Source: a bacterium (GTDB lineage Bacteria > Krumholzibacteriota > Krumholzibacteriia > LZORAL124-64-63). Taken from it: a stretch of 53,333 bases of DNA. The stretch is taken from positions 1 through 53,333 of the forward strand of contig JAIFKS010000063.1 in NCBI GenBank assembly GCA_020049465.1, in the 5' to 3' direction. The position numbers and the translations under genes were made by a program. Of the stretch, positions 1 to 7,572 are shown piece after piece (the first letter of the stretch is position 1; each line of letters begins with the position of its first letter). The notes under the pieces are model-generated. The model was not told the DNA's origin. It saw only the letters and a program-made list of their open reading frames with translations, and did not search any database.

Positions 1-279
1 GCCGAACATCCACAGGCCCAGCATGTTGAACAGGATGTGGCCGATCCCGCCGTGCAGGAACATGTAGGTGACGAAGCGCCAGACTTCGAGCCCGATGATG
101 GCCTGGCCGGGGCTGAAGCCGAAGAGGCGGGTCAGGGGGCCCACTTCGCGCCCCATGTAGTCGCGCAACAGCGTCTGCGCGATGAAGACGGCTCCGTTGG
201 CGATCAGCAAGGCCTTGACGCCAGGGGTCATGCCCATGCCCCCGAAGGGGCTGGAGTCCAGCGTCCGGTACGAGCGCAT
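1..279 (-). CDS. Rhomboid-family intramembrane serine protease, N-terminal part
   Basis: The gene runs off the left edge, so only the first 93 residues are visible. They include a hydrophobic first helix (about residues 21-38), then 'EVWRFVTYMFLHGG' followed by 'HILFNMLGLWMFG'. This is the hallmark L1-loop/TM2 block of rhomboid proteases, where the His and Asn help form the oxyanion hole. The catalytic Ser (GxSG) and His lie beyond the edge and cannot be checked, so an inactive rhomboid remains possible. The start is the ATG complementary to 277-279. It is transcribed divergently from the biotin ligase gene. Confidence 0.85.
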   Translation of the reverse strand, partial: MRSYRTLDSSPFGGMGMTPGVKALLIANGAVFIAQTLLRDYMGREVGPLTRLFGFSPGQAIIGLEVWRFVTYMFLHGGIGHILFNMLGLWMFG

Positions 280-545
280 AACGAGTGTCCTTCCCGACGG
301 TTGGCGGGGCCGGCGCCGTCCGGCCCGCGGGCGCAAACATACAACAGGACGGGCGGTTCGGCACCGCAATTCCGAACACACAGGATCGGCATGGCGCGGC
401 GATCCTGTAGCCCGGCGGGCACGGTCCCAGCAGCGCGCTTTGCGGGAACCGCAGCGGGCCGTACCATTGTCGTGCGGATCCAACCTGGCGGCTTTCACCG
501 GAGCCGGACCTGCCCCCCTGGGCGGGCGCGGCGCGGAGGCGTGGC

Positions 546-1565
546 GTGATCGTCGATTCCCTAGGTTCGCTGCAGGCTGTCGGAGGCGATGGCGCCGGCG
601 TTGCCCTGACGCGCGTGACCGCCCGCGCGGACGACCCCGCCGGGGATTTCGCGGCACGGTTGTGGGCGGCCTGCGCCATGCCGGGTCCGGCCTGGCGTGT
701 GGAAGCGGACGTGCCCCCCGGCCTGCCGGGCGACCACGGTTGGGAGATCCTGGTCTGCGGGCAGGTCGGGGTCTCGCCGTACACGGCGCTGCGCGAGGTG
801 ACGGCCGCCGGTGGCGGCCTGCCGGGGCCGGTGGCCTGCCTGACGCTCGGGGGTACGGCCCTTCAGGGGCAGCACGGGCGTGCCTGGAGGGCCGAACCGG
901 GAAACCTGCACCTGAGCGCGGCGATGCCGTGCGACCTGGACGCGGCATTGTGCGGCCCCTCATTGCCGATGCTGGCGGCGGTCGCCCTCTGCGAAGCGGT
1001 CGAGCGGTTGGCCGGACGCGAGCCCGCCCGTGAGGCCGGCCTGGGCGTGAAGTGGATCAACGATGTCGTGCTGGCGGACGGAAAGCTGGGCGGCGTGTTG
1101 ACGGCCATGCGGACCCGCGGCGGGCGCATCACCGAGATCTTCGCGGGCCTCGCCCTGAACGTGGCGTGCGCGCCGCGGCTGGAGCCCGACCCGTTCGCTC
1201 TGCCGGCGGTCTCGCTGGCGGCGGTCATGGCGCCGCCGGCGCTCCCGGAGGCTGCTTCGGCGGTCCTGGCGCGCCTGCGCGATCGACTGGAGACACTGGA
1301 CGCGCATGGGCCGGCCGACCTCGTCGAAGCCTACCTGGTGCGCTCGCTCGTGATCGGGCGCGAGGTCGGCGTCTGGGATGCCAAGGTCCGGGAACGCCGG
1401 CCGAACGGCCCGGATCCTGCGAACCTGCCGCCTCCGGCGCGGCGCGGATTCGTCACCTCCATCCTTCCGGACCTGTCCCTTCTCCTTGCCGGACAGGACG
1501 AACCGGTACGCGACGGCTGCCTGCGCCTGCTGGGCGGCCGCGGGGCGGCTCCGGGCCGCCACTAA
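546..1565 (+). CDS. birA: Biotin--[acetyl-CoA-carboxylase] ligase, BirA-type catalytic domain (divergent)
   Basis: Biotin protein ligase would activate biotin to biotinyl-AMP and attach it to the carboxylase carrier lysine. The core is recognisable at residues 168-187: the KW-IND motif (K169-D173) and the KLGG motif with the expected catalytic Lys180. The 'GNLHLS' strand (about 119-124) is also present. The nucleotide-binding loop usually written GRGRxxR is changed to 'GQHGRAW' (108-114). No N-terminal HTH is visible, so it should not act as a repressor. About 100 residues of poorly conserved sequence precede the core, and the C-terminal 60 residues are atypical. The start is GTG with GGAGG six bases upstream. 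A biotin/lipoate ligase-like relative is the alternative. Confidence 0.75.
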   Translation: MIVDSLGSLQAVGGDGAGVALTRVTARADDPAGDFAARLWAACAMPGPAWRVEADVPPGLPGDHGWEILVCGQVGVSPYTALREVTAAGGGLPGPVACLTLGGTALQGQHGRAWRAEPGNLHLSAAMPCDLDAALCGPSLPMLAAVALCEAVERLAGREPAREAGLGVKWINDVVLADGKLGGVLTAMRTRGGRITEIFAGLALNVACAPRLEPDPFALPAVSLAAVMAPPALPEAASAVLARLRDRLETLDAHGPADLVEAYLVRSLVIGREVGVWDAKVRERRPNGPDPANLPPPARRGFVTSILPDLSLLLAGQDEPVRDGCLRLLGGRGAAPGRH

Positions 1566-1707
1566 GTGCCGGCCAGCGTTGATCCTCGTCGTTAAAGCCG
1601 GGCGGATTCATGCCGATCATGGTCCCGCGGGATGGCCACGGACCGGACAGTTCGGAAAGGGCTGATTTCCCGCTGGACCCCATATGCTTCGAGACAGGTG
1701 ACGCCGG

Positions 1708-3486
1708 ATGTTCGTCGCGCCTTCCAGCCCTGACATACGCACGGCACGGATGCTGGTCAGCCGCGCCGCGCCCGGCAATTTCGCCTATGCCGCCTGCACG
1801 TTGCTGGTCGGCGCGCTCATCGCCATCTGGAAGGAACACCCGGTCGCGTGGCTGGCGCTGATCGTCGTCCAGGTCGCGCTGGGAGGCCTGCGCTTTCGCC
1901 GGTGCCGTCGCTTCGAGATGCTCTACCCGAGTGATCCCGGGAAGTGGATCCGCCATTTCCGCCTGGCGAGCCTCGGTCTGGCGATCTCGTGGGGATTGCT
2001 GACCATCCTGATCACGGGCACCTACGGCGTCGGTTCGGAGCTGGTCCTGGTCATGCTCGTGACCACCGGCCTGGGCGGGGGCGTCATCAGCGCCCTGAGC
2101 GCCGACCTGGGGATGGTGGCCTCGGTACTGGTGACCATCCTGGGACTTCCGGCACTGGCGGCCCTGAGCCTGCCGGCTCCCCAGAACCTGCAGCTGTCGG
2201 TGATGTTCGGCATCTACCTGGGCTACTGCCTCTCGCAGGCACGCATCCAGAACCGGCAGATGCGGGCCGAACTGGCGGCGGCCGACCTTCTCGAAACGCG
2301 TTCGCGCGAATTGAACGTGGCCAAGCACCAGGCCGAATCGGCCAGCGAGGCGAAGAGCCTCTTCCTGGCCAATATGTCGCATGAGATCCGGACGCCGATC
2401 AACGGACTGCTGGGCATGACCGAGCTGACGCTGGCGACCGAACTGACCGCGGAACAGCGCGAGTTCCTGGAACTGGCCCGCCACTCCGGGCGCAATCTAT
2501 TGAGCTTGGTCAACGACATCCTCGATTTCTCGCGCATCGAAGCCGGGCGCCTGGAGCTGGATCTCCAGGACACAGACCTGCGAGCGCTGGTCGGCCGGAC
2601 AGTCGATGCGCTGGTCGTGGGCAATGCCGGGGTGCACGTTCCGGTCACCTGGCACGTGGATGAGACCGTTCCCTCCCTGTGCCGACTCGACCCGCTGCGC
2701 CTGCGCCAGATCCTGACCAATCTGCTGGGCAACGCGATCAAGTTCACGAGGAACGGCAGCATCCAGGTGCGCCTGCGGAGCGTGCCGCGCGACGAGGGAG
2801 GTGTCTGGCTGGAGGGCGAAGTCATCGACACCGGCATCGGTATCGCCGCCGATAAACTCGACGCCGTCTTCGGGACCTTTGCGCAGGCGGACAACTCGTT
2901 CGCGCGCGAGTTCGGCGGCGCCGGCCTGGGTCTGGCGATCACCCGCCAACTGGTCGTGTTGATGGACGGGACCATCGCCGTCACGAGCACGCCGGGGCAG
3001 GGCAGTACGTTCAGCTTCCGTATCGCGGCGACCGTCAGCCCGCGTCGGACGGCGGCGGACGGCAACGGAAGCACCGCCGAAGCGGCCGCCGCGCCGGGGA
3101 GCGGCCTCGACGTTCTGGTGGTCGAGGATAACCTGGTCAACAGCCGCTTCGTCGAGAAGCTGCTCGAGCGCCGCGGGCATCGGGTGCAGGTGGCGGCCAA
3201 TGGCCGGCTGGGTGTCGAAGCGAGCGGCGCCGCGGACTTCGACCTCATCCTGATGGATGTCCAGATGCCCGAGATGGACGGCCTGGCGGCGACCCGCGCC
3301 ATCCGGCAGCGGGAAGGAAACAACGGTGTCCATGTCCCCATCGTGGCGCTGACGGCCCATGCGTCGAACGAGGATCGCGACCGCTGCCTGGCCGCCGGCA
3401 TGGACGACTACCTGACCAAGCCTTTGCGCGTGCCCCTGCTGGATGTCATCCTCGAACAGCTCGCCGGCCCGCGCGTCACCGCCTGA
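1708..3486 (+). CDS. Hybrid sensor histidine kinase/response regulator
   Basis: A 592-residue inner-membrane hybrid kinase. The N-terminal about 180 residues are hydrophobic, with several membrane helices and no large periplasmic loop, so sensing is probably within the membrane. A short coiled linker leads to HisKA with the phospho-acceptor His225 in '[12 protein letters not shown]'. The HATPase domain follows, with the N-box around Asn342 and the 'DTGIGI' G1 box near residue 374. A C-terminal receiver carries the 'VVEDN' acidic pocket, phospho-acceptor Asp517 in '[11 protein letters not shown]', and a distal Lys in 'YLTKPL'. No output domain or Hpt is attached, so a separate phosphotransfer partner or kinase self-control is likely. 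No cognate regulator lies next to it. Confidence 0.93.
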   Translation: MFVAPSSPDIRTARMLVSRAAPGNFAYAACTLLVGALIAIWKEHPVAWLALIVVQVALGGLRFRRCRRFEMLYPSDPGKWIRHFRLASLGLAISWGLLTILITGTYGVGSELVLVMLVTTGLGGGVISALSADLGMVASVLVTILGLPALAALSLPAPQNLQLSVMFGIYLGYCLSQARIQNRQMRAELAAADLLETRSRELNVAKHQAESASEAKSLFLANMSHEIRTPINGLLGMTELTLATELTAEQREFLELARHSGRNLLSLVNDILDFSRIEAGRLELDLQDTDLRALVGRTVDALVVGNAGVHVPVTWHVDETVPSLCRLDPLRLRQILTNLLGNAIKFTRNGSIQVRLRSVPRDEGGVWLEGEVIDTGIGIAADKLDAVFGTFAQADNSFAREFGGAGLGLAITRQLVVLMDGTIAVTSTPGQGSTFSFRIAATVSPRRTAADGNGSTAEAAAAPGSGLDVLVVEDNLVNSRFVEKLLERRGHRVQVAANGRLGVEASGAADFDLILMDVQMPEMDGLAATRAIRQREGNNGVHVPIVALTAHASNEDRDRCLAAGMDDYLTKPLRVPLLDVILEQLAGPRVTA

Positions 3487-3547
3487 GGCGCGGCGGCGCC
3501 GCGACGCCCGACCGGAACAGATTTCCGCGTGGTGCGTATCATCTGGA

Positions 3548-4114
3548 ATGCTCCCTCGTCACGACATCATCAAGTGGACGCTGTGCGGCGTGCTGGCCTT
3601 GCTGCTTCTCGGCGGTATGCTGAGCCTGGCCGAACGCTGGTTGCTTGGGGGCGCGGACCTGCCGACGCCGGCGGTTCCCGACCGGACCACGGCAGATGGC
3701 TGGCTGACCTTTCTTCCGCGCGATGTCGAGGTGGAGCCCGTCGAGCCTGAACGCCGGACCCCGGCACCTCGGGCCACGGAAGCCTGGGTCGAAGCCCCCT
3801 GGTGGCGGCTGGCCTGGGAGGATCCCTTCACGCCCGCGACATCGTCGCCGGAGACGTTCCCGGACCAGGTGGATTCGGTTCGCCTGGCGCTGGCCAGGCT
3901 GGGGCTGGCTGCCGATTTCGCCGAGCGGGCGCGGCCCGACAGCGTTCTGGCGGCGCGCCTGATCTGGTTGTCCCGGCGGGAGGGCTATCTGCCGGCCGAG
4001 GTCCGGCCGCTCCTGCTTTCGATCGGCCGGGCGAAGGCCTACCGCGCCGTGGTCTCGCGCGCGGCCGAGATGTACGACGAATTCCTCGGGCAGGAGATCA
4101 TCACCACCGACTGA
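3548..4114 (+). CDS. Hypothetical single-pass membrane protein
   Basis: A 188-residue protein of unknown function. One membrane helix is clear (about residues 9-28), followed by a Pro/Glu-rich linker. A soluble C-terminal half carries helical sequence, including 'DSVRLALARLGLAADFAERARPD'-like stretches. An in-frame upstream extension to 3443 overlaps the kinase gene and has no ribosome-binding site, so the internal ATG before the membrane helix is preferred. The gene sits 61 bases downstream of the hybrid kinase stop and may be co-transcribed with it. I recognise no family. Confidence 0.6.
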   Translation: MLPRHDIIKWTLCGVLALLLLGGMLSLAERWLLGGADLPTPAVPDRTTADGWLTFLPRDVEVEPVEPERRTPAPRATEAWVEAPWWRLAWEDPFTPATSSPETFPDQVDSVRLALARLGLAADFAERARPDSVLAARLIWLSRREGYLPAEVRPLLLSIGRAKAYRAVVSRAAEMYDEFLGQEIITTD

Positions 4115-4129
4115 TACGGCAGCCTCGGG

Positions 4130-4158
4130 TTGCGAAATCGCCCCGCTCCTGTTTTAAT
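4130..4158 (+). promoter_or_regulatory. Sigma-70-type promoter for the Rrf2-STAS-PrsW group
   Basis: A -35 box TTGCGA (4130-4135) and a -10 box TTTAAT (4153-4158) are separated by exactly 17 bases, in a short AT-rich patch 65 bases before the Rrf2 start. Rrf2 proteins often repress their own promoter, so the region just downstream is a reasonable operator position. I saw no convincing operator palindrome. Confidence 0.55.
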
Positions 4159-4223
4159 CTGACCGGAGAAGTGCAATTTTGATCCCGGGTCGATCGCGGC
4201 CCCGCACCGAGAGGGCGACAGCC

Positions 4224-4682
4224 ATGTTTCGCGTGACACGGGCCGAGGAGCAGGCAGTACGGCTGGTCATGCGCATGGCGCACATGGGCGGGCAGGTCAC
4301 ACTGGGCGATCTGGCCAGCGCCGAGAATCTGCCCGAGCCGACCGTGGCCAAACTTCTGGGCATGCTGCGCCGCGGCGGCGTGGTGGACGCGCTGCGCGGA
4401 CGCTACGGCGGCTATGTGCTGGCCGGCACCCCGGAGACGATCTCGGCCGCGCAGATCATCTACTCGGTCAGCGGCGATCCGGTGGCCGGGTTTCCCTGCG
4501 GCGACAGTTCGGACTCGCCCGATTGCCCGCGCAACACCAACTGCGGGCTGCGTCCGGTGTGGCAGCACCTCGAAGGGCGGTTGACCGAGGTGCTGAAGCA
4601 GACTACGGTGGCCGATCTGCTGAAGAGGGAAGATGTGGCGCAGAAGGATCTGCACCGCCTGTGGCCGCTGACCGGGGAGTAA
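4224..4682 (+). CDS. Rrf2-family transcriptional regulator with Fe-S cluster cysteines
   Basis: A 152-residue winged-helix regulator. The N-terminal half matches the Rrf2/IscR DNA-binding domain: 'LASAENLPEPTVAKLLGMLRR' resembles the recognition-helix region, followed by the 'GRYGGYVLA' wing. Three cysteines, C92, C101 and C107, occupy the place of the Fe-S ligands of IscR (C92, C98, C104 in E. coli), although the first spacing is eight rather than five residues. This predicts a redox, oxygen or NO-sensing switch, but the cluster type cannot be read from sequence. The chosen ATG at 4224 has GAGGG upstream. It is followed after 8 bases by the STAS gene. Confidence 0.88.
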   Translation: MFRVTRAEEQAVRLVMRMAHMGGQVTLGDLASAENLPEPTVAKLLGMLRRGGVVDALRGRYGGYVLAGTPETISAAQIIYSVSGDPVAGFPCGDSSDSPDCPRNTNCGLRPVWQHLEGRLTEVLKQTTVADLLKREDVAQKDLHRLWPLTGE

Positions 4683-4690
4683 AGGCACGG

Positions 4691-4975
4691 ATGTTCGCCA
4701 TCGGCTGGCACGACAACGGCTCGGTCAGGCTGGAGGGGCGCCTCGATGCCGCCAGCGCGCCCCAGGCCCGCGAATTCCTGGCCGAAGTGCAGGGCCGCTG
4801 CCGCCTGGATTTCACCCGGCTCGATTACATCGCCAGCGCCGGCCTGGGCATCCTCATCGCCGTGCAGCGCCGGTTGCGCGACGGCGGCGGCGGCATCGTC
4901 CTGGCCGGACTCAGTCCGCACCTGCGCGAGGTCCTGAGCCTGGCCGGCTTCGAGGGCATCTTTGAATTCGAATAG
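4691..4975 (+). CDS. STAS-domain protein (anti-anti-sigma factor like)
   Basis: A 94-residue single STAS domain. The segment 'LDYIASAGLGILIAVQRRL' places Ser49 at the position phosphorylated by an anti-sigma kinase in SpoIIAA/RsbV proteins. By family logic the unphosphorylated form would bind and neutralise a partner kinase or anti-sigma factor. No RsbW-like kinase is encoded in the window, so the partner is unknown. The gene begins 8 bases after the Rrf2 stop and ends 21 bases before the PrsW gene, which suggests one transcript. Confidence 0.85.
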   Translation: MFAIGWHDNGSVRLEGRLDAASAPQAREFLAEVQGRCRLDFTRLDYIASAGLGILIAVQRRLRDGGGGIVLAGLSPHLREVLSLAGFEGIFEFE

Positions 4976-4996
4976 CACACGTCGGCCGCGTGTTCC

Positions 4997-6019
4997 ATGC
5001 CGCCGCTGAACGTCGCCGCGCGCGCGGCCGTCGCCTGCCTGCCGGTCCTCCTGTTCCTCACTTCGCTGGTCCTGCTCGACACGTTCCGTCTGGTGCGCCG
5101 TCGTCGTGTCGCGGTGGCGCTGTTGGCCGGCGGCGTGGCGGCGCTGGCCACGTATTTCGTGAACACCGCCCTGCTGGACCTGACCGGCCTGCCGCCCTGG
5201 CGATTCGCGGTGCTCGTGGCGCCGGTGGTCGAAGAGACGGTCAAGGGCGCGTACCTGGCCTGGCTCATCAGCACGCGCCGGGCGGCCTTCATGGTCGACA
5301 CCGCGATCCTCGGCTTCGCGGTGGGCGCGGGCTTCGCCATCGTCGAGAACGCCTATTACCTCAGCCAGCTGCCGGACGCGCCGCTGCTGGTGTGGGCCAT
5401 CCGCGGACTGGGCACCGCCCTCATGCACGGCGGCGTCACGGCGCTGCTGGGCTTGATGGTGCAGGGCTTCGGCGAACGCCGCGGCGTCGGTTCGGGTCGG
5501 CCCTGGCTCGGCGCGCTGCTGGTCGCGGCGCTGCTGCACGCGACGTTCAACCGCACCATGGTGCAGCCCATCGTGGCCACGGCATTGACGCTGGCCTTCC
5601 TGCCCGGGGCGATGGCCGTGGCCTGGCGGCTGGGTGAACGGCGCCTGCGGCGCTGGCTCGGACGCGGTTTCGATCTGGACAGCGAACTGCTGGGGCTGAT
5701 CCGCGACGGGCAGGTGACGTCCACGCCGGTGGGCCGTTACCTGCAGTCGCTGCGCGACAGCTTCCGCGCCGACGTCGTCGCGGACATGCTGTGCCTGCTG
5801 CGGCTGCAGTGCGAACTGAGCCTGCGCGCCAAGGGCACGCTGCTGCTGCGCGAACAGGGCTTCGCGCCGGCGCGCGACCCGGAACTGGCCGCCAAGCTGG
5901 CCGAAGTGCGCTGGCTCGAGAAATCGGTCGGCCATGCCGGGCTGCTCGCGCTGCGGCCGCTGGCCCGTTGGCGAGGCGCCGACGCCTGGCAGCGCCACCT
6001 GCTGGAAGAACAGTCCTGA
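4997..6019 (+). CDS. PrsW-family intramembrane metalloprotease
   Basis: A 340-residue polytopic membrane protein. PrsW family motifs appear in order: 'VVEETVKG' (Glu79-Glu80), 'GAGFAIVENAYY' (Glu117), 'GTALMHGG' (His144) and 'LLHATFN' (His181). These supply the metal-binding and catalytic residues of this CAAX-protease-like superfamily. In Bacillus, PrsW cleaves a membrane anti-sigma factor. A target here could be the anti-sigma factor at 17066, but that is only inference. A cytosolic C-terminal tail of about 130 residues follows the last helix and has no recognisable domain. The gene is co-directional with the Rrf2 and STAS genes. Confidence 0.9.
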   Translation: MPPLNVAARAAVACLPVLLFLTSLVLLDTFRLVRRRRVAVALLAGGVAALATYFVNTALLDLTGLPPWRFAVLVAPVVEETVKGAYLAWLISTRRAAFMVDTAILGFAVGAGFAIVENAYYLSQLPDAPLLVWAIRGLGTALMHGGVTALLGLMVQGFGERRGVGSGRPWLGALLVAALLHATFNRTMVQPIVATALTLAFLPGAMAVAWRLGERRLRRWLGRGFDLDSELLGLIRDGQVTSTPVGRYLQSLRDSFRADVVADMLCLLRLQCELSLRAKGTLLLREQGFAPARDPELAAKLAEVRWLEKSVGHAGLLALRPLARWRGADAWQRHLLEEQS

Positions 6020-6192
6020 TTCCGGCCGTCGCGGGGGGCTTGGGGCCGTCCGGACTCCGAGCGGATTGCACTGAATTTCTGGTATCGTTGGCGAGAGGCG
6101 TCGTGTAGTCTGCGGCAGTGCCCTTACCCATTCCCGGGGTGGCCCGCCGTTCGGGCGTGCCCGCTCCGGGGCCATCCCCAAGGGGGACAGAG

Positions 6193-7485
6193 ATGAAGTT
6201 CGTGTCCACGGTTCTTTGTGTACTCTTGTCGTTCGGCTTGGTGGCCGCCCCGGCGCTCGCCGGCGGGATCATCAACAAAGCGAACCACAGCGCGGACTAC
6301 ATCCGCACCCTCAATCGCTATGCCGCGACCGACGCCGCCGACATCGCGGCCTTCAACCCGGCCGGCATCATGGAGATGGACAACGGCACCTACGCCAAGG
6401 TCGATCTCATGTACTTCGCCAAGGACTACTCCAACACGGTGCCCGGATTCGGGGAGCTCGACCAGGACACGCCGTCGATCATCCCGACCATGTTCCTGGT
6501 CCACAAGCAGGACCGCTGGGCCGGCTTCTTCGCCTTCACCATCCCCGCCGGCGGCGGTGTGCTGGACTACGAGGAGGGCAGCGCCAGGACCGTCGCGCTC
6601 GCCCAGGCAGTCATGGCCGGGGCCAACGCCCAGTTGCCCGGGACCGACTACGACTACGACCAGATCAGCGACATGAACCTCAAGATCAGCGCGAGCACCG
6701 TCTACGGGTTCTCGATGGGCGGGTCGTTCGCGGCCACCGACAAGGTGTCCTTTGCCGCGGGCCTTCGCTACGCGAAGGGCACGCGCGAGTTCGAGGGCGG
6801 CGTCACGATCAGCGCGTCGCAGGCGGCTCCCTCGCCGCCGTTCCCGGCGGGCGCCAATGATCCCCTCATGCCGGAACTCCAACTGGCCGAGGACGCCGAC
6901 AGCTGGTGCGGTATCCTGGGCGTGAACGCCGCCTTGACGGACAAGCTGAACGCCGCGGTGACGTTCATCTCCAACGCCGACATGGAATACGAGATGGACG
7001 TCAAGAAGGACACGATGGGTATCGCGCCCGCGCTGGGTTACGCGGACGGATCGCTGCGACGCATCGACATCCCCGGTCTGGTCGGCGGCGGGCTTTCCTA
7101 CCAGTTCACGCCCGCGTTCAAGGTCGACGCCAACTATGTCGTCTACCTCGAGTCGGACGCCGAGATCGACACCTTCGGGGAATACGGCGACAGCTCGGAC
7201 ATGGGCTTTGCGGCCGAATACCTGATCTCCCCGCGCTGGAAGGCCAGCGCCGGCTACATGATCACGAATGTGGAACTGGAAGCCAACGAGCAGATCAACG
7301 AGCCCGAAGAGCCCAAGCTGGACGCGAACTCGGTCGGCGCAGGGGTCGTTTTCAGCCCGAACCAGATGTGGGACGTCACGTTCGCCGGGATGATGGCCAC
7401 CTACGACAGCCAGACCGACGGCCTGGGCATCACCTACGAAAAGTCCGTTTGGAACCTGACGGTGGGCGCCCAGTACCGGTTCTGA
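6193..7485 (+). CDS. OmpP1/FadL-like outer-membrane transport protein
   Basis: A 430-residue precursor with a clean signal peptide ending near 'APALAGG'. The mature N-terminus contains 'ATDAADIAAFNPAGIMEM', matching the FadL/TodX pattern in which an N-terminal plug segment ends in an 'NPA' motif. The rest alternates short aromatic beta strands and ends in '...LTVGAQYRF', a typical barrel C-terminus ending in Phe. The family imports hydrophobic compounds such as long-chain fatty acids or hydrocarbons. The convergent neighbour is an acyl-activating enzyme, a suggestive but unproven functional pairing. ATG is preceded by AGGGGGACAGAG. Confidence 0.85.
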   Translation: MKFVSTVLCVLLSFGLVAAPALAGGIINKANHSADYIRTLNRYAATDAADIAAFNPAGIMEMDNGTYAKVDLMYFAKDYSNTVPGFGELDQDTPSIIPTMFLVHKQDRWAGFFAFTIPAGGGVLDYEEGSARTVALAQAVMAGANAQLPGTDYDYDQISDMNLKISASTVYGFSMGGSFAATDKVSFAAGLRYAKGTREFEGGVTISASQAAPSPPFPAGANDPLMPELQLAEDADSWCGILGVNAALTDKLNAAVTFISNADMEYEMDVKKDTMGIAPALGYADGSLRRIDIPGLVGGGLSYQFTPAFKVDANYVVYLESDAEIDTFGEYGDSSDMGFAAEYLISPRWKASAGYMITNVELEANEQINEPEEPKLDANSVGAGVVFSPNQMWDVTFAGMMATYDSQTDGLGITYEKSVWNLTVGAQYRF

Positions 7486-7517
7486 TCCGGTAGCAGCGCC
7501 GAGAAACCTGGAAGTTG

Positions 7518-7558
7518 GGGCGACGACGCCGGGCATGTTTGATGCCGGGTCGTCGCCC
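7518..7558 (+). terminator. Hairpin between convergent genes
   Basis: A 10-bp arm GGGCGACGAC (7518-7527) pairs with GTCGTCGCCC (7549-7558), with further internal pairing GGCAT/ATGCC around the loop. Only short T runs flank it. It lies between the FadL-like gene and the convergent ligase gene, so it may terminate or block transcription from either side. Confidence 0.5.
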
Positions 7559-7572
7559 TTCCCGATTCCGAG

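Noticed and set aside
4460..6181. A 573-residue minus-strand open frame opposite the STAS and PrsW genes
   Set aside because: It is Gln/Arg/Ala-rich with no motif. The plus-strand genes there have clear family signatures.
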